From: Spirochaetota bacterium
GTDB lineage: Bacteria; Spirochaetota; Spirochaetia; Treponematales; Treponemataceae
Direction of reading: 5' to 3'
NCBI GenBank assembly: GCA_029571425.1
Contig: JAKPSR010000179.1
Location: 1-5,165 of the forward strand
DNA length: 5,165 nucleotides
Shown: positions 1 to 5,165 of the stretch, piece by piece
Layout of the letters: each line of letters begins with the position of its first letter
How positions within the stretch are numbered: the first letter of the stretch is position 1
The notes under the pieces: generated by a model
Databases searched by the model: none
The model's input: only the letters and a program-made list of their open reading frames with translations
Told to the model about the DNA's origin: nothing
Program-made: the position numbers and the translations under genes

Positions 1-1
1 C

Positions 2-313
2 GACGCGGCGCGCCGGGCGGCGGTCGACGCGCGCGGGCTTTGCCGCGCGGTCAGCGTCGTGCTCTACCTCGCGTCCTTCTGCTTTTTCGGGGTGGCCCTC
101 GCCCTGGCGCTCGGCGTCCTTCGGGAACGAGCGTGGGTACCCCTCTCCCTCGCGATAATACTCGTCGCGGCGAACGCCCTCGCCCTCGTCTATCGCAGGC
201 ACGGCGCGCGGGCCGCGCCGCCGGCCGCCCGATCCGCGCGGGCTCTTTTCGTTATGCTTGACGTTCTTCTCGCCGTCGCCATCGTCGCCTCCCTCGCCCT
301 CGCCGCCCGCTAG
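2..313 (+). CDS. Small three-helix membrane protein, 5' end cut by the window (possibly DUF3784-like)
   Basis: The frame is open from base 2 to a TAG at 311-313, with no stop before the left edge, so the visible 103 residues are probably a C-terminal part or nearly all of a small protein. The GTG at 59 could be called as a start, but it falls at the edge of the first hydrophobic helix and lacks a Shine-Dalgarno sequence, so I prefer an upstream start. Three hydrophobic stretches are visible: VLYLASFCFFGVALALALGV, a second around VPLSLAIILVAANALALVY followed by Arg-Arg-His, and a last one around FVMLDVLLAVAIVASLALAA ending at the C-terminus. A basic, Ala/Arg-rich loop separates helices two and three. 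The segment VDARGLCR before helix one recalls the D-x-x-x-L-C/S-R/K pattern that I remember from DUF3784 proteins. That family call is a low-confidence inference and the function is unknown. It is an integral inner-membrane protein by composition. Confidence 0.6.
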   Translation, partial: DAARRAAVDARGLCRAVSVVLYLASFCFFGVALALALGVLRERAWVPLSLAIILVAANALALVYRRHGARAAPPAARSARALFVMLDVLLAVAIVASLALAAR

Positions 314-324
314 CTCGTTTTCCC

Positions 325-353
325 TTGTGGGCCTGGTCCCGATGGGATAGAAT
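325..353 (+). promoter_or_regulatory. Candidate sigma70-type promoter for the exported protein gene
   Basis: TTGTGG at 325-330 (three of six matches to TTGACA) is followed after exactly 17 bp by TAGAAT at 348-353 (five of six matches to TATAAT). A start of transcription near 360 would leave a leader of about 25 bases carrying the GGAGG site. The -10 element stands out in GC-rich surroundings, but the -35 match is poor, so this is a sequence-based prediction only. Confidence 0.45.
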
Positions 354-371
354 GGTCAGAGCAAGGATCTT

Positions 372-376
372 GGAGG
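372..376 (+). promoter_or_regulatory. Ribosome binding site GGAGG that decides the start of the exported protein
   Basis: GGAGG lies 1 base before TTG 378, 4 bases before GTG 381, 10 bases before GTG 387 and 19 before ATG 396. The spacing rules out TTG 378 and makes ATG 396 unlikely. GTG 381 and GTG 387 both remain possible. I chose 387 because it gives a typical Met-Lys-Arg signal-peptide start, but 381 would add only two residues. Confidence 0.65.
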
Positions 377-386
377 CTTGGTGCGC

Positions 387-1532
387 GTGAAAAGAATGGC
401 GTTTCCTCTCGTAGGATCGTTACTAATTATGCTTCTCACGCTTGCACCGCTTCGTGCCGCGGAACCCGCGCCCGAGCCGATCGCGTCTGATTCGGCGCTG
501 TCGGCATCGATCCCTCCCGGCCTCGCCGGAATCTGGGAGAACCGCGAGCGTTTCGTCGAGATCGCCGCCGACGGCCGGCTTCGGATCGTTCTCAAGACCT
601 ATTATTCATTCGTGTATGAATCCCATGCCTGGATGCCCGCGCGTGCGGAGAACCTCGTCGACGCGGGAGAGGCCGCTCTTTCCGGCTCGCTCGCCATCAA
701 GTACCCGCGCGCCAAAGGGGAAGGTGTCGTTCCGTTCGCCGCGATCGGCGACGGGCTCTTCCTCCGCTACCTGCGCCGCGTTCCCATGCCGACCCCGGGG
801 AACTCGGTAAACGCGGGGGACGAAGCGAGTGTTGGGGATGGGCTCGGCGCGGGAAGTGAGCGTGTCCCCGGCGGGGAGCAGAGCCTTCGCGGGACGGTAG
901 CCATCGATGAGGGGAAATCCCCCGCCGCGGCGAGCGTTGCCGCCGCGGGCGGTCTTGACGGTTTTTGGCTCGCCGAGGGATCGGCGCGCGGCATCCTGCT
1001 CTATCCCGCCGAGCCGGTCACTGAGTTTTATTCCTACGTGTTTTCGGGGAATGAGTATCGGAAGGTGCGCTACTGGCTGACCGACGCGCGGTACCGGGAT
1101 CTTTTCGTCGGCGTTCTCGCGCGCGCCGGGTCGACGCTATCCGGTCTCGACGCGATTAAGGTCCCGAAGTTCATCCGTGTCGGAGAACTTCTCTATACCT
1201 GCGTCACTGGGACTGGAAAAATACTGCGCAATACGGAGCGCGGCACCTGGACCCTCGCCGACGGCTTCATCGAGCTTACGCCCGTCGGGGAGCGCCCCTA
1301 TCCGGACGAGGGTCGGCGTTTCCGCGCGACCCGATCGTCGGACGGGAACCTGCTCGCGCTCGGCGAACCGTATCTCTCCCGATCCTCGGTCGCCGCGCTC
1401 GACGCCGAGATCGCCGCGCATAACGCGCGCCGCCGCCCGCCGCGGAAACCACTGCTCGAGTTCATGAAGCTTGATTTCCTTTGGGACGAGATCGAGCGGA
1501 TAAGGAACAACGGGAAGGCCCCGGGGGAATGA
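387..1532 (+). CDS. Predicted exported protein of unknown function with two related halves
   Basis: The product is 381 residues from GTG 387. Residues 1-24 look like a Sec signal peptide: basic MKR, a hydrophobic core around PLVGSLLIMLLTLAP, then LRA before AEP as a likely signal peptidase I site. There is no lipobox cysteine, so a soluble periplasmic or surface protein is more likely than a lipoprotein. After a Pro/Ala/Ser-rich spacer, residues 45-50 read GLAGIW and open a beta-rich segment containing LKTYYSFVYE. Residues 189-194 read GLDGFW and open a second segment containing EFYSYVFSGNEYRKVRYW. The two are joined by a Gly/Ala/Ser-rich linker at about 138-188. The tail from about 330 is helical and charged. 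The GxW openings are reminiscent of lipocalin-like beta-barrels, but no family is recognised and no catalytic motif is visible. The gene has its own candidate promoter and converges on the ABC-F gene with a 12 bp gap. Confidence 0.85.
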   Translation: MKRMAFPLVGSLLIMLLTLAPLRAAEPAPEPIASDSALSASIPPGLAGIWENRERFVEIAADGRLRIVLKTYYSFVYESHAWMPARAENLVDAGEAALSGSLAIKYPRAKGEGVVPFAAIGDGLFLRYLRRVPMPTPGNSVNAGDEASVGDGLGAGSERVPGGEQSLRGTVAIDEGKSPAAASVAAAGGLDGFWLAEGSARGILLYPAEPVTEFYSYVFSGNEYRKVRYWLTDARYRDLFVGVLARAGSTLSGLDAIKVPKFIRVGELLYTCVTGTGKILRNTERGTWTLADGFIELTPVGERPYPDEGRRFRATRSSDGNLLALGEPYLSRSSVAALDAEIAAHNARRRPPRKPLLEFMKLDFLWDEIERIRNNGKAPGE

Positions 1533-1546
1533 CCCCGGGCGGGCCT
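1516..1546. terminator. GC-rich hairpin at the junction of the convergent genes, possible bidirectional terminator
   Basis: AGGCCC at 1516-1521 is complementary to GGGCCT at 1541-1546, and GGGG at 1524-1527 pairs with CCCC at 1533-1536 around an AATGA loop, leaving a small internal asymmetry. The structure overlaps the stop codons of both converging genes, which is a usual place for a shared terminator. Neither strand has a clear T tract after it, so it may be a weak or factor-assisted terminator, or only a by-product of GC-rich coding ends. Confidence 0.35.
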
Positions 1547-3182
1547 AGATGTCGAAACGCTTAAGCGCGCCCTTGTAGTGCTCGCGCCTAATCTCCCTTA
1601 CCTGCTCGTCCGCGACGTAGTCGTCGAAGGGCATCATCCGGTCGATCACGCCTGCGGGGGTGATTTCCACGATTCGGTTCGCGATCGAGTTGATGAACTC
1701 GTGGTCGTGGCTGTTGAAGAGGACGACGCCGGTAAAGTCGACGAGGGCCTCGTTGAGGCTGGTGATGGCCTCGAGGTCGAGGTGGTTCGTCGGCTCGTCC
1801 AGTATCAGCACGTTCGCGCCCGAGAGCATCAGCTTCGAGAGCATGCACCGGACCTTCTCGCCGCCCGAGAGGACCTTCACCGGCTTCAGCGACTCGTCTC
1901 CCGAGAAGAGCATGCGACCGAGGAAGCCGCGGACGTAGCCGTCGTCCTGCTCGGGCGAGTACTGGCGGAGCCAATCCGTGATGTTCATGTCGTTCGCGAA
2001 GTACTTCGAGTTGTCCTTGCCGAGGTACGTGAATTTCGCCGTCTGTCCCCAGTACACGTCGCCCGATTCCGGCGTCGCCTCGCCCGAGAGCACGTCGAAG
2101 AAGGCGCTCTTCGAGTTATGCTCCATCCCGACGAAGGCGATCTTGTCTCCCCGGTTGACGGTGAGCGAGAAGTCGCGGAGCAGGGGGACGCCCTCGACCG
2201 AGTAGTTAAGCTTCTCGGCGCGAACGACGTTGTTCCCGATCTCGCGGTCGCTCTTGAAGTTGACGTACGGGAACTTGCGGGTCGTCACCTCGATCTCCTC
2301 GAGGGCGAGCTTGTCGTAGATCCTTTTCCGGCTCGTGGCCTGGCGGCTCTTCGAGGCGTTCGAGGCGAAGCGGAGGATGAACTCCTTCAGGTCCTTCATC
2401 TTCTCCTCGCGCTTCTTCTGCTGGTCGCGGGCCTGGCGCTGCATGATCTGGCTCATCTGGTACCAGAAATCGTAGTTGCCCGAGTACATCCGGATCTTGC
2501 CGAAGTCGATGTCGCAGATGTGTGTGCACACGGTGTTGAGGAAGTGTCGGTCGTGGCTGACGACGATTACCGTGTTCGGGAAGTCGATCAGGAATTCCTC
2601 GAGCCAGGTGATCGACTCGAGGTCGAGGCCGTTCGTCGGCTCGTCGAGGAGGAGGATGTCCGGCGTGCCGAAGATCGCCTGCGCGAGGAGGACGCGGACC
2701 TTCTGGCTCTCGTCGAGCTCCGCCATCCCCTTGTCGTGGTGCTCTTCCTCGAGACCGAGGCCGGAGAGCATCTGCTCGATCTGGTTCTCCGCCTCCCAGC
2801 CGCCGAGCTCGGAGAACTCTCCCTCGAGCTCGGACGCGCGGATCCCGTCGGCCTCGGAGAAATCCGCCTTCTCGTAGATGGCCTCGCGTTCCTTCTGGAT
2901 CTCGTAGAGCCGCGGGTGTCCCATCAGCACGGTGTCCTTGACGGAGAACGCGTCGAAGGCGAAGTGGTCCTGCTTGAGGACGGCCATGCGCTGGCCGGCC
3001 GGGATCAGGATGTCGCCCTTGTCGTGCTCAAGCTCGCCGGAGAGTATCTTGAGGAAGGTCGATTTCCCGGCGCCGTTCGCGCCGATGATCCCGTAGCAGT
3101 TACCGGGGGTGAACTTGAGGTTCACGTCCTTGAAGAGTGGCTTCTCGCTGAAGCTAAGGCTAAGTTCGGTTACCGTAATCAT
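1545..3182 (-). CDS. ABC-F family ATPase, YkpA/YbiT-like, with one degenerate ATP site
   Basis: This 545-residue cytosolic protein has two ABC ATPase domains and no membrane segment, as in ABC-F proteins that bind ribosomes and act in translation. Domain 1 has Walker A GANGAGKS (34-41), an arm-like insertion at about 85-140, Walker B DILLLDE (175-181) and the switch histidine H210. The interdomain linker at about 240-312 is Lys/Arg-rich and helical, matching the element that reaches the ribosomal P site in this family. Domain 2 has signature LSGGE (438-442), Walker B NVLILDE (457-463), DEPTNHLD and H492. Two motifs are abnormal: the domain 1 signature reads LDESQ (156-160) and the domain 2 Walker A reads GMEHNSKS (352-359). 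The N-terminus and length agree with YkpA/YbiT relatives, supporting the ATG at 3180-3182, although only a weak GGTG at 3188-3191 precedes it. The gene follows the EamA gene by 74 bp on the same strand and may have its own promoter. The class is secure; the exact role and any resistance function are not known. Confidence 0.96.
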   Translation of the reverse strand: MITVTELSLSFSEKPLFKDVNLKFTPGNCYGIIGANGAGKSTFLKILSGELEHDKGDILIPAGQRMAVLKQDHFAFDAFSVKDTVLMGHPRLYEIQKEREAIYEKADFSEADGIRASELEGEFSELGGWEAENQIEQMLSGLGLEEEHHDKGMAELDESQKVRVLLAQAIFGTPDILLLDEPTNGLDLESITWLEEFLIDFPNTVIVVSHDRHFLNTVCTHICDIDFGKIRMYSGNYDFWYQMSQIMQRQARDQQKKREEKMKDLKEFILRFASNASKSRQATSRKRIYDKLALEEIEVTTRKFPYVNFKSDREIGNNVVRAEKLNYSVEGVPLLRDFSLTVNRGDKIAFVGMEHNSKSAFFDVLSGEATPESGDVYWGQTAKFTYLGKDNSKYFANDMNITDWLRQYSPEQDDGYVRGFLGRMLFSGDESLKPVKVLSGGEKVRCMLSKLMLSGANVLILDEPTNHLDLEAITSLNEALVDFTGVVLFNSHDHEFINSIANRIVEITPAGVIDRMMPFDDYVADEQVREIRREHYKGALKRFDI

Positions 3183-3202
3183 ATCTGCACCAAGGATACC
3201 TT

Positions 3203-3256
3203 AAAAAGGCGCCGGCTGGCAACCGCGCGGGCCGGGGAACTGAGGCGCGGCGCCTC
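3203..3256 (-). terminator. Possible weak terminator between the transporter and ABC-F genes
   Basis: On the - strand a perfect 6 bp stem with a 3-base loop (3242-3256) starts at the base after the transporter stop codon. A larger alternative fold pairs AGGCGCC (3255-3249) with GGCGCCT (3213-3207) and is followed by five T residues (3207-3203). The loop of this larger fold is long, so termination is uncertain. If it works, ABC-F expression would be partly uncoupled from the transporter. Confidence 0.3.
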
Positions 3257-4117
3257 TTACCCCGCGCGAGACTTCGGCCGGAGCTGGTTCAGGATGAGGC
3301 CGGCGATCAGGAGGGCGGTGCCGACGACGAAGCGCGCCGAGATCCCGTTCCCGAGGAGAAGCCATCCCGCGAGCACGGTCAGCGGGATCTTGGCGAAGGT
3401 GTGGACGCTTCCCTCGGTGGTCGGGATGTCGCGGAGCCCGATCGTGATGAATATCTGCGCCGCGTAGCCGCCGAGGCCGGCGAGGGCGAGTAGGGCGGCG
3501 GCGGCCGGGTCGAGTACGGAGAGCCCGGCTGGCACGGAGAAGGCGTTTACCGCGAGGCCGACGAAGCACACCCCAAGGTAGATGACGATCGGGTCCTCGG
3601 TGCGCGAAGCCGCCTTGTTGAAGTGATAGGAGACGCCGGCGAGGATGCCGCTCGAAAGCCCGACGAGGTCGGCGATGAGGGAAAAGCGGGAGCCGTCCCA
3701 CAGCACGAGCGCGATCCCGGAGAAGGCGACGAGAAGGCCGGCGACGGTGGACGCGCGCACCTCCTCGCGGAGCACGAAGATCGCGATCAACCCGACGAAG
3801 AGGGGGAAGCTATTGTTGAGAAGGCTCGCCCTTCCCGGGGTTCCGAGGGCGATCGCCACGTAGTAGAGGGTCATCCCGGCCGAGCCGAAGATGCCCCGCC
3901 CGAGCCAGGGCCCGAGGCGCTCGACGCGGAAGGGCCGTCGGTACGCCGCGAGCTGGCCGAAGCCGATCAGGGCGCCGACGGCGAATCGGCAAAATGAGGT
4001 GAAGGCCCCGTCGAAGCGATCGGAGAGGGAGCCGAGGGCGAGGGCCGTCCCGGCGAAGAGGAGGTTCGACAGGTGCAGAAAGAAAATCGATCGAGCGCGA
4101 GAGTAGGGCTGTCTCAT
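3257..4117 (-). CDS. EamA/DMT-superfamily transporter, 10 transmembrane helices
   Basis: The 286-residue product is hydrophobic throughout and has the usual EamA length and layout: two repeats of five helices each. Approximate helices are 10-29, 40-58, 72-91, 98-116, 122-140, then 149-167, 176-195, 205-228, 236-256 and 260-277. The first repeat shows typical EamA features, namely GTPGRASLLNNSFPLFVGLI in helix four and an acidic pair (REEV, 117-120) just before a glycine-rich fifth helix. The second repeat shows TTEGSVHTFAKIPLTVL in the equivalent position, although the expected acidic residue before its last helix is replaced by GNGIS. The C-terminal tail is short and basic. DMT proteins of this type are inner-membrane carriers, often exporters of small metabolites or amino acids, but no substrate can be read from this sequence. 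ATG 4117 is supported by an AAGGA site and by the basic N-terminus. An intrinsic terminator ends only 32 bases upstream. Confidence 0.93.
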   Translation of the reverse strand: MRQPYSRARSIFFLHLSNLLFAGTALALGSLSDRFDGAFTSFCRFAVGALIGFGQLAAYRRPFRVERLGPWLGRGIFGSAGMTLYYVAIALGTPGRASLLNNSFPLFVGLIAIFVLREEVRASTVAGLLVAFSGIALVLWDGSRFSLIADLVGLSSGILAGVSYHFNKAASRTEDPIVIYLGVCFVGLAVNAFSVPAGLSVLDPAAAALLALAGLGGYAAQIFITIGLRDIPTTEGSVHTFAKIPLTVLAGWLLLGNGISARFVVGTALLIAGLILNQLRPKSRAG

Positions 4118-4122
4118 GGTGT

Positions 4123-4127
4123 TCCTT
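4123..4127 (-). promoter_or_regulatory. Ribosome binding site of the EamA transporter gene
   Basis: Read on the - strand this is AAGGA, separated by five bases (ACACC) from the ATG at 4115-4117. Its good spacing fixes the start. No convincing -35/-10 pair fits in the 32 bases between the T tract at 4150-4157 and the ATG. Confidence 0.75.
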
Positions 4128-4149
4128 GCGGCCGCGATAGGCCGTCGCT

Positions 4150-4182
4150 AAAAAAAAGCCCGCCGCTCGCGCGGACGGGCTT
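4150..4182 (-). terminator. Strong intrinsic terminator of the Arg-rich protein gene
   Basis: On the - strand, AAGCCCG (4182-4176) and GCGG-complementary bases form a stem with 4166-4156 around a four-base loop (4170-4167), with a single bulged base at 4175. A run of eight T residues follows (4157-4150). This is a textbook Rho-independent terminator, lying 37 bases after the stop codon of the gene at 4219-5163. It also lies just upstream of the EamA gene. Confidence 0.85.
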
Positions 4183-4188
4183 CTTGTC

Positions 4189-4228
4189 GCCGGGATGGAC
4201 TCCCGGCCTCGCGCGAGGCTATTTTTTT
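4189..4228 (+). repeat. Paired hairpins with a T run on the + strand, opposite-facing terminator-like element
   Basis: GCCGGGA (4189-4195) pairs with TCCCGGC (4201-4207) around a five-base loop. It is followed by a perfect 14 bp palindrome GCCTCGCGCGAGGC (4206-4219) and then seven T residues on the + strand (4222-4228). The T run is also the Lys-Lys codons at the end of the - strand gene. As read on the + strand it looks like a terminator, but no + strand gene leads into it. It could instead stabilise the 3' end of the - strand message. Confidence 0.4.
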
Positions 4229-5163
4229 CCGAAGATTTTTTTCAGGATGCCGCCGAGAATCCCGGCGGGCTTTTGCGCGCCCTGGCTCGGCTGGCGGTTG
4301 CCCTCGGCCGCGCGGGGCGGCTTGTTAGCCGGTCGTCCCTGGTTTCCCTGCCCACGCCGATCCGTCGGGCGGCCTTTTCCCGCGCCTTGGTCGCGCCGGT
4401 TATTCTGATCGCGTCGATTATTCTGATCTCGCTGATCGCGGTTACCGCCTGGCCTTCGGTCGCCTTGCTTCCCGCCGTCTCGAGCGCCCGTGGCTCCTCG
4501 ATCGCGCCGACTCTCCGGCAGCCGATCCTTCGCGTTGCCGCCTCGCGCGGCGTCGCGCACCTTCGTGCCGCTTCGGGTAATGGTCTCGCCGGGACCGGAG
4601 GCGGCGGCCCGCTCGCCGTCGGGGCGGCCGCTCCTGGGGCGATCACCCTCTGGGCGTCGCCCATCCGGGCGGCGACCTTCGGGCCGCTTGCCTTCCGATC
4701 GGCGACCTTCCGGTTGCCCGGACGCGCGGTTCGCCGCCTCGACGCCGGCGCGCTGGCGCTCGGCGTTCTGCGCGGCCTCGTCCGAGCCGTATTTGTTCTT
4801 GTAGTAGGCCATGCGTTCTTCGAAGCTAAGTTTCGCGAGGTCGCGCTCGATCGAGGCCTCGTCACGCGGCCTTCCGCCGCGCCCGCCGTCCCGGCGAGGA
4901 TCGCTTCGGCGCGGGCCATCCCGCCGCTCATCCCGCCGCCCGCCGTCTTCGCGGCCGTCGGCGCGGGGCCTGCCGTCCGCGACCCTGCTTCGCGAGCCTG
5001 CCGGTCCGCGCCTGTCGTCGCGCCGCCCGCCGTCGCGGCGGCCATCGCGCGATCCCGGGCGTCCCCCGCGGCCGCGGGAGCCGCGGTCCCCGTCGCCGTC
5101 GTCGTAGTCGGAGTCGTAGCGGTCGGTGCGGATGTACACCCCGCGGCTCTTGTCCTCGACCAT
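4219..5163 (-). CDS. Arg/Gly/Asp-rich, probably disordered RNA-binding-type protein; start may lie beyond the right edge
   Basis: The frame gives 314 residues from ATG 5161-5163, but the preceding codon ends in TG and the frame may continue past the window, so this could be a whole protein or the tail of a larger one, for example an RNA helicase or rRNA-modifying enzyme with a basic C-terminal tail. Residues 14-26 are acidic (Asp/Tyr), then residues 27-100 are Arg/Gly/Asp-rich with RGG tripeptides at 32-34 and 95-97. Residues 101-138 form the only helix-like, less biased island, including KLSFEERMAYYKNKYG. Pentapeptide repeats of the type [PS][ED]G[RK]R occupy about 151-185, and RDQNNR repeats lie at 245-259. 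The C-terminus GILGGILKKIFGKK is amphipathic and basic. RG-rich tails in general bind RNA or ribosomes, so nucleic-acid binding is an inference from composition. The strong terminator just after the TAG supports this strand and frame against the open + strand frames. Confidence 0.75.
   Translation of the reverse strand: MVEDKSRGVYIRTDRYDSDYDDGDGDRGSRGRGGRPGSRDGRRDGGRRDDRRGPAGSRSRVADGRPRADGREDGGRRDERRDGPRRSDPRRDGGRGGRPRDEASIERDLAKLSFEERMAYYKNKYGSDEAAQNAERQRAGVEAANRASGQPEGRRSEGKRPEGRRPDGRRPEGDRPRSGRPDGERAAASGPGETITRSGTKVRDAARGGNAKDRLPESRRDRGATGARDGGKQGDRRPGGNRDQRDQNNRRDQNNRRDQGAGKGRPTDRRGQGNQGRPANKPPRAAEGNRQPSQGAQKPAGILGGILKKIFGKK
4387..4431 (-). repeat. 18 bp-period coding repeat encoding RDQNNR units
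   Basis: Two RDQNNR units followed by RDQ correspond to residues 245-259 of the Arg-rich protein. At DNA level the 11-base string TTATTCTGATC occurs at 4400-4410 and again at 4418-4428 on the + strand, so the duplication is recent enough to be visible in nucleotides. Confidence 0.8.
4609..4713 (-). repeat. 15 bp-period coding repeat encoding [PS][ED]G[RK]R units
   Basis: Four uninterrupted units, PEGRR, SEGKR, PEGRR and PDGRR, lie at 4654-4713 (residues 151-170). Then come PEG, a short insertion and PDGER, ending at residue 185. The DNA units differ at several synonymous sites, suggesting an older repeat maintained at protein level. Confidence 0.8.
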
Positions 5164-5165
5164 CA

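Noticed and set aside
40..261. A 73-residue Arg/Pro-rich + strand frame overlapping the small membrane protein
   Set aside because: The composition is that of an out-of-phase GC-rich reading, while the frame ending at 313 gives three clean transmembrane helices.
1545..3182. The ABC-F protein considered as the ATPase partner of the neighbouring transporter, or as an antibiotic-resistance ABC-F
   Set aside because: EamA carriers are secondary transporters without an ATPase partner, and ABC-F proteins lack membrane domains. The sequence resembles the housekeeping YkpA/YbiT branch rather than known resistance types, although this was not tested by a search.
1578..3467. A 629-residue open frame on the + strand running opposite the whole ABC-F gene
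   Set aside because: It is longer than the real gene but has a Val/Glu/Leu/Arg-biased, motif-free translation expected from the complement of GC-rich codons. The - strand frame carries clear Walker A, Walker B and switch motifs.
3623..3997. A 124-residue + strand frame opposite the EamA transporter, rich in Glu, Gly and Asp
   Set aside because: It is the complement of a membrane protein gene with a clear 10-helix product and a Shine-Dalgarno site; the + strand product has no features of its own.
4387..4713. The short-period repeats considered as a CRISPR array or non-coding tandem repeats
   Set aside because: The periods are 15 and 18 bp, with no unique spacers, and the units stay in phase with the reading frame, so they are coding repeats.
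4242..5107. Open frames on both strands overlapping the Arg-rich protein in other phases (for example - strand 4242-5045 and + strand 4490-5107)
   Set aside because: Lack of stops follows from the very high GC content. Only the - strand frame ending at 4219 has coherent peptide repeats, a helical island and a terminator just after its stop.

Overview
This is a 5.2 kb window of GC-rich bacterial DNA with dense, mostly conventional gene layout. Coding codons end mainly in G or C, and GTG/TTG-type starts are plausible on the + strand. A Sec signal peptide on one protein and a YkpA/YbiT-like ABC-F ATPase fit a free-living bacterium. The taxon cannot be fixed from the sequence. A GC-rich spirochaete is a weak guess, resting only on the general look of the exported protein and the ABC-F subtype.

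Left part, + strand (1-1532). The window opens inside a small three-helix membrane protein whose start lies off the left edge. After a short gap with a plausible sigma70-type promoter and a GGAGG ribosome binding site comes a 381-residue predicted exported protein of unknown function. It appears to contain two related GLxG(I/F)W-led halves separated by a low-complexity linker.

Right part, - strand (5163 down to 1545). Read in transcription order, this holds an Arg/Gly/Asp-rich, probably disordered and nucleic-acid-binding protein that reaches the right edge and may be longer; a strong intrinsic terminator in a compact cluster of hairpins; a 10-helix EamA/DMT-type transporter; and a two-domain ABC-F ATPase. 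The ABC-F gene ends 12 bp from the stop codon of the convergent exported-protein gene, and a GC-rich hairpin covers that junction.

No mobile element, CRISPR array, tRNA or rRNA was seen, and nothing shows that the genes form one shared pathway. The points most worth a second look are the coordinated degeneration of one composite ATP site in the ABC-F protein, the short-period repeats and amphipathic C-terminus of the Arg-rich protein, the terminator placed almost directly before the transporter start, and the duplicated domain in the exported protein. I found no convincing evidence of a new multi-gene system here.
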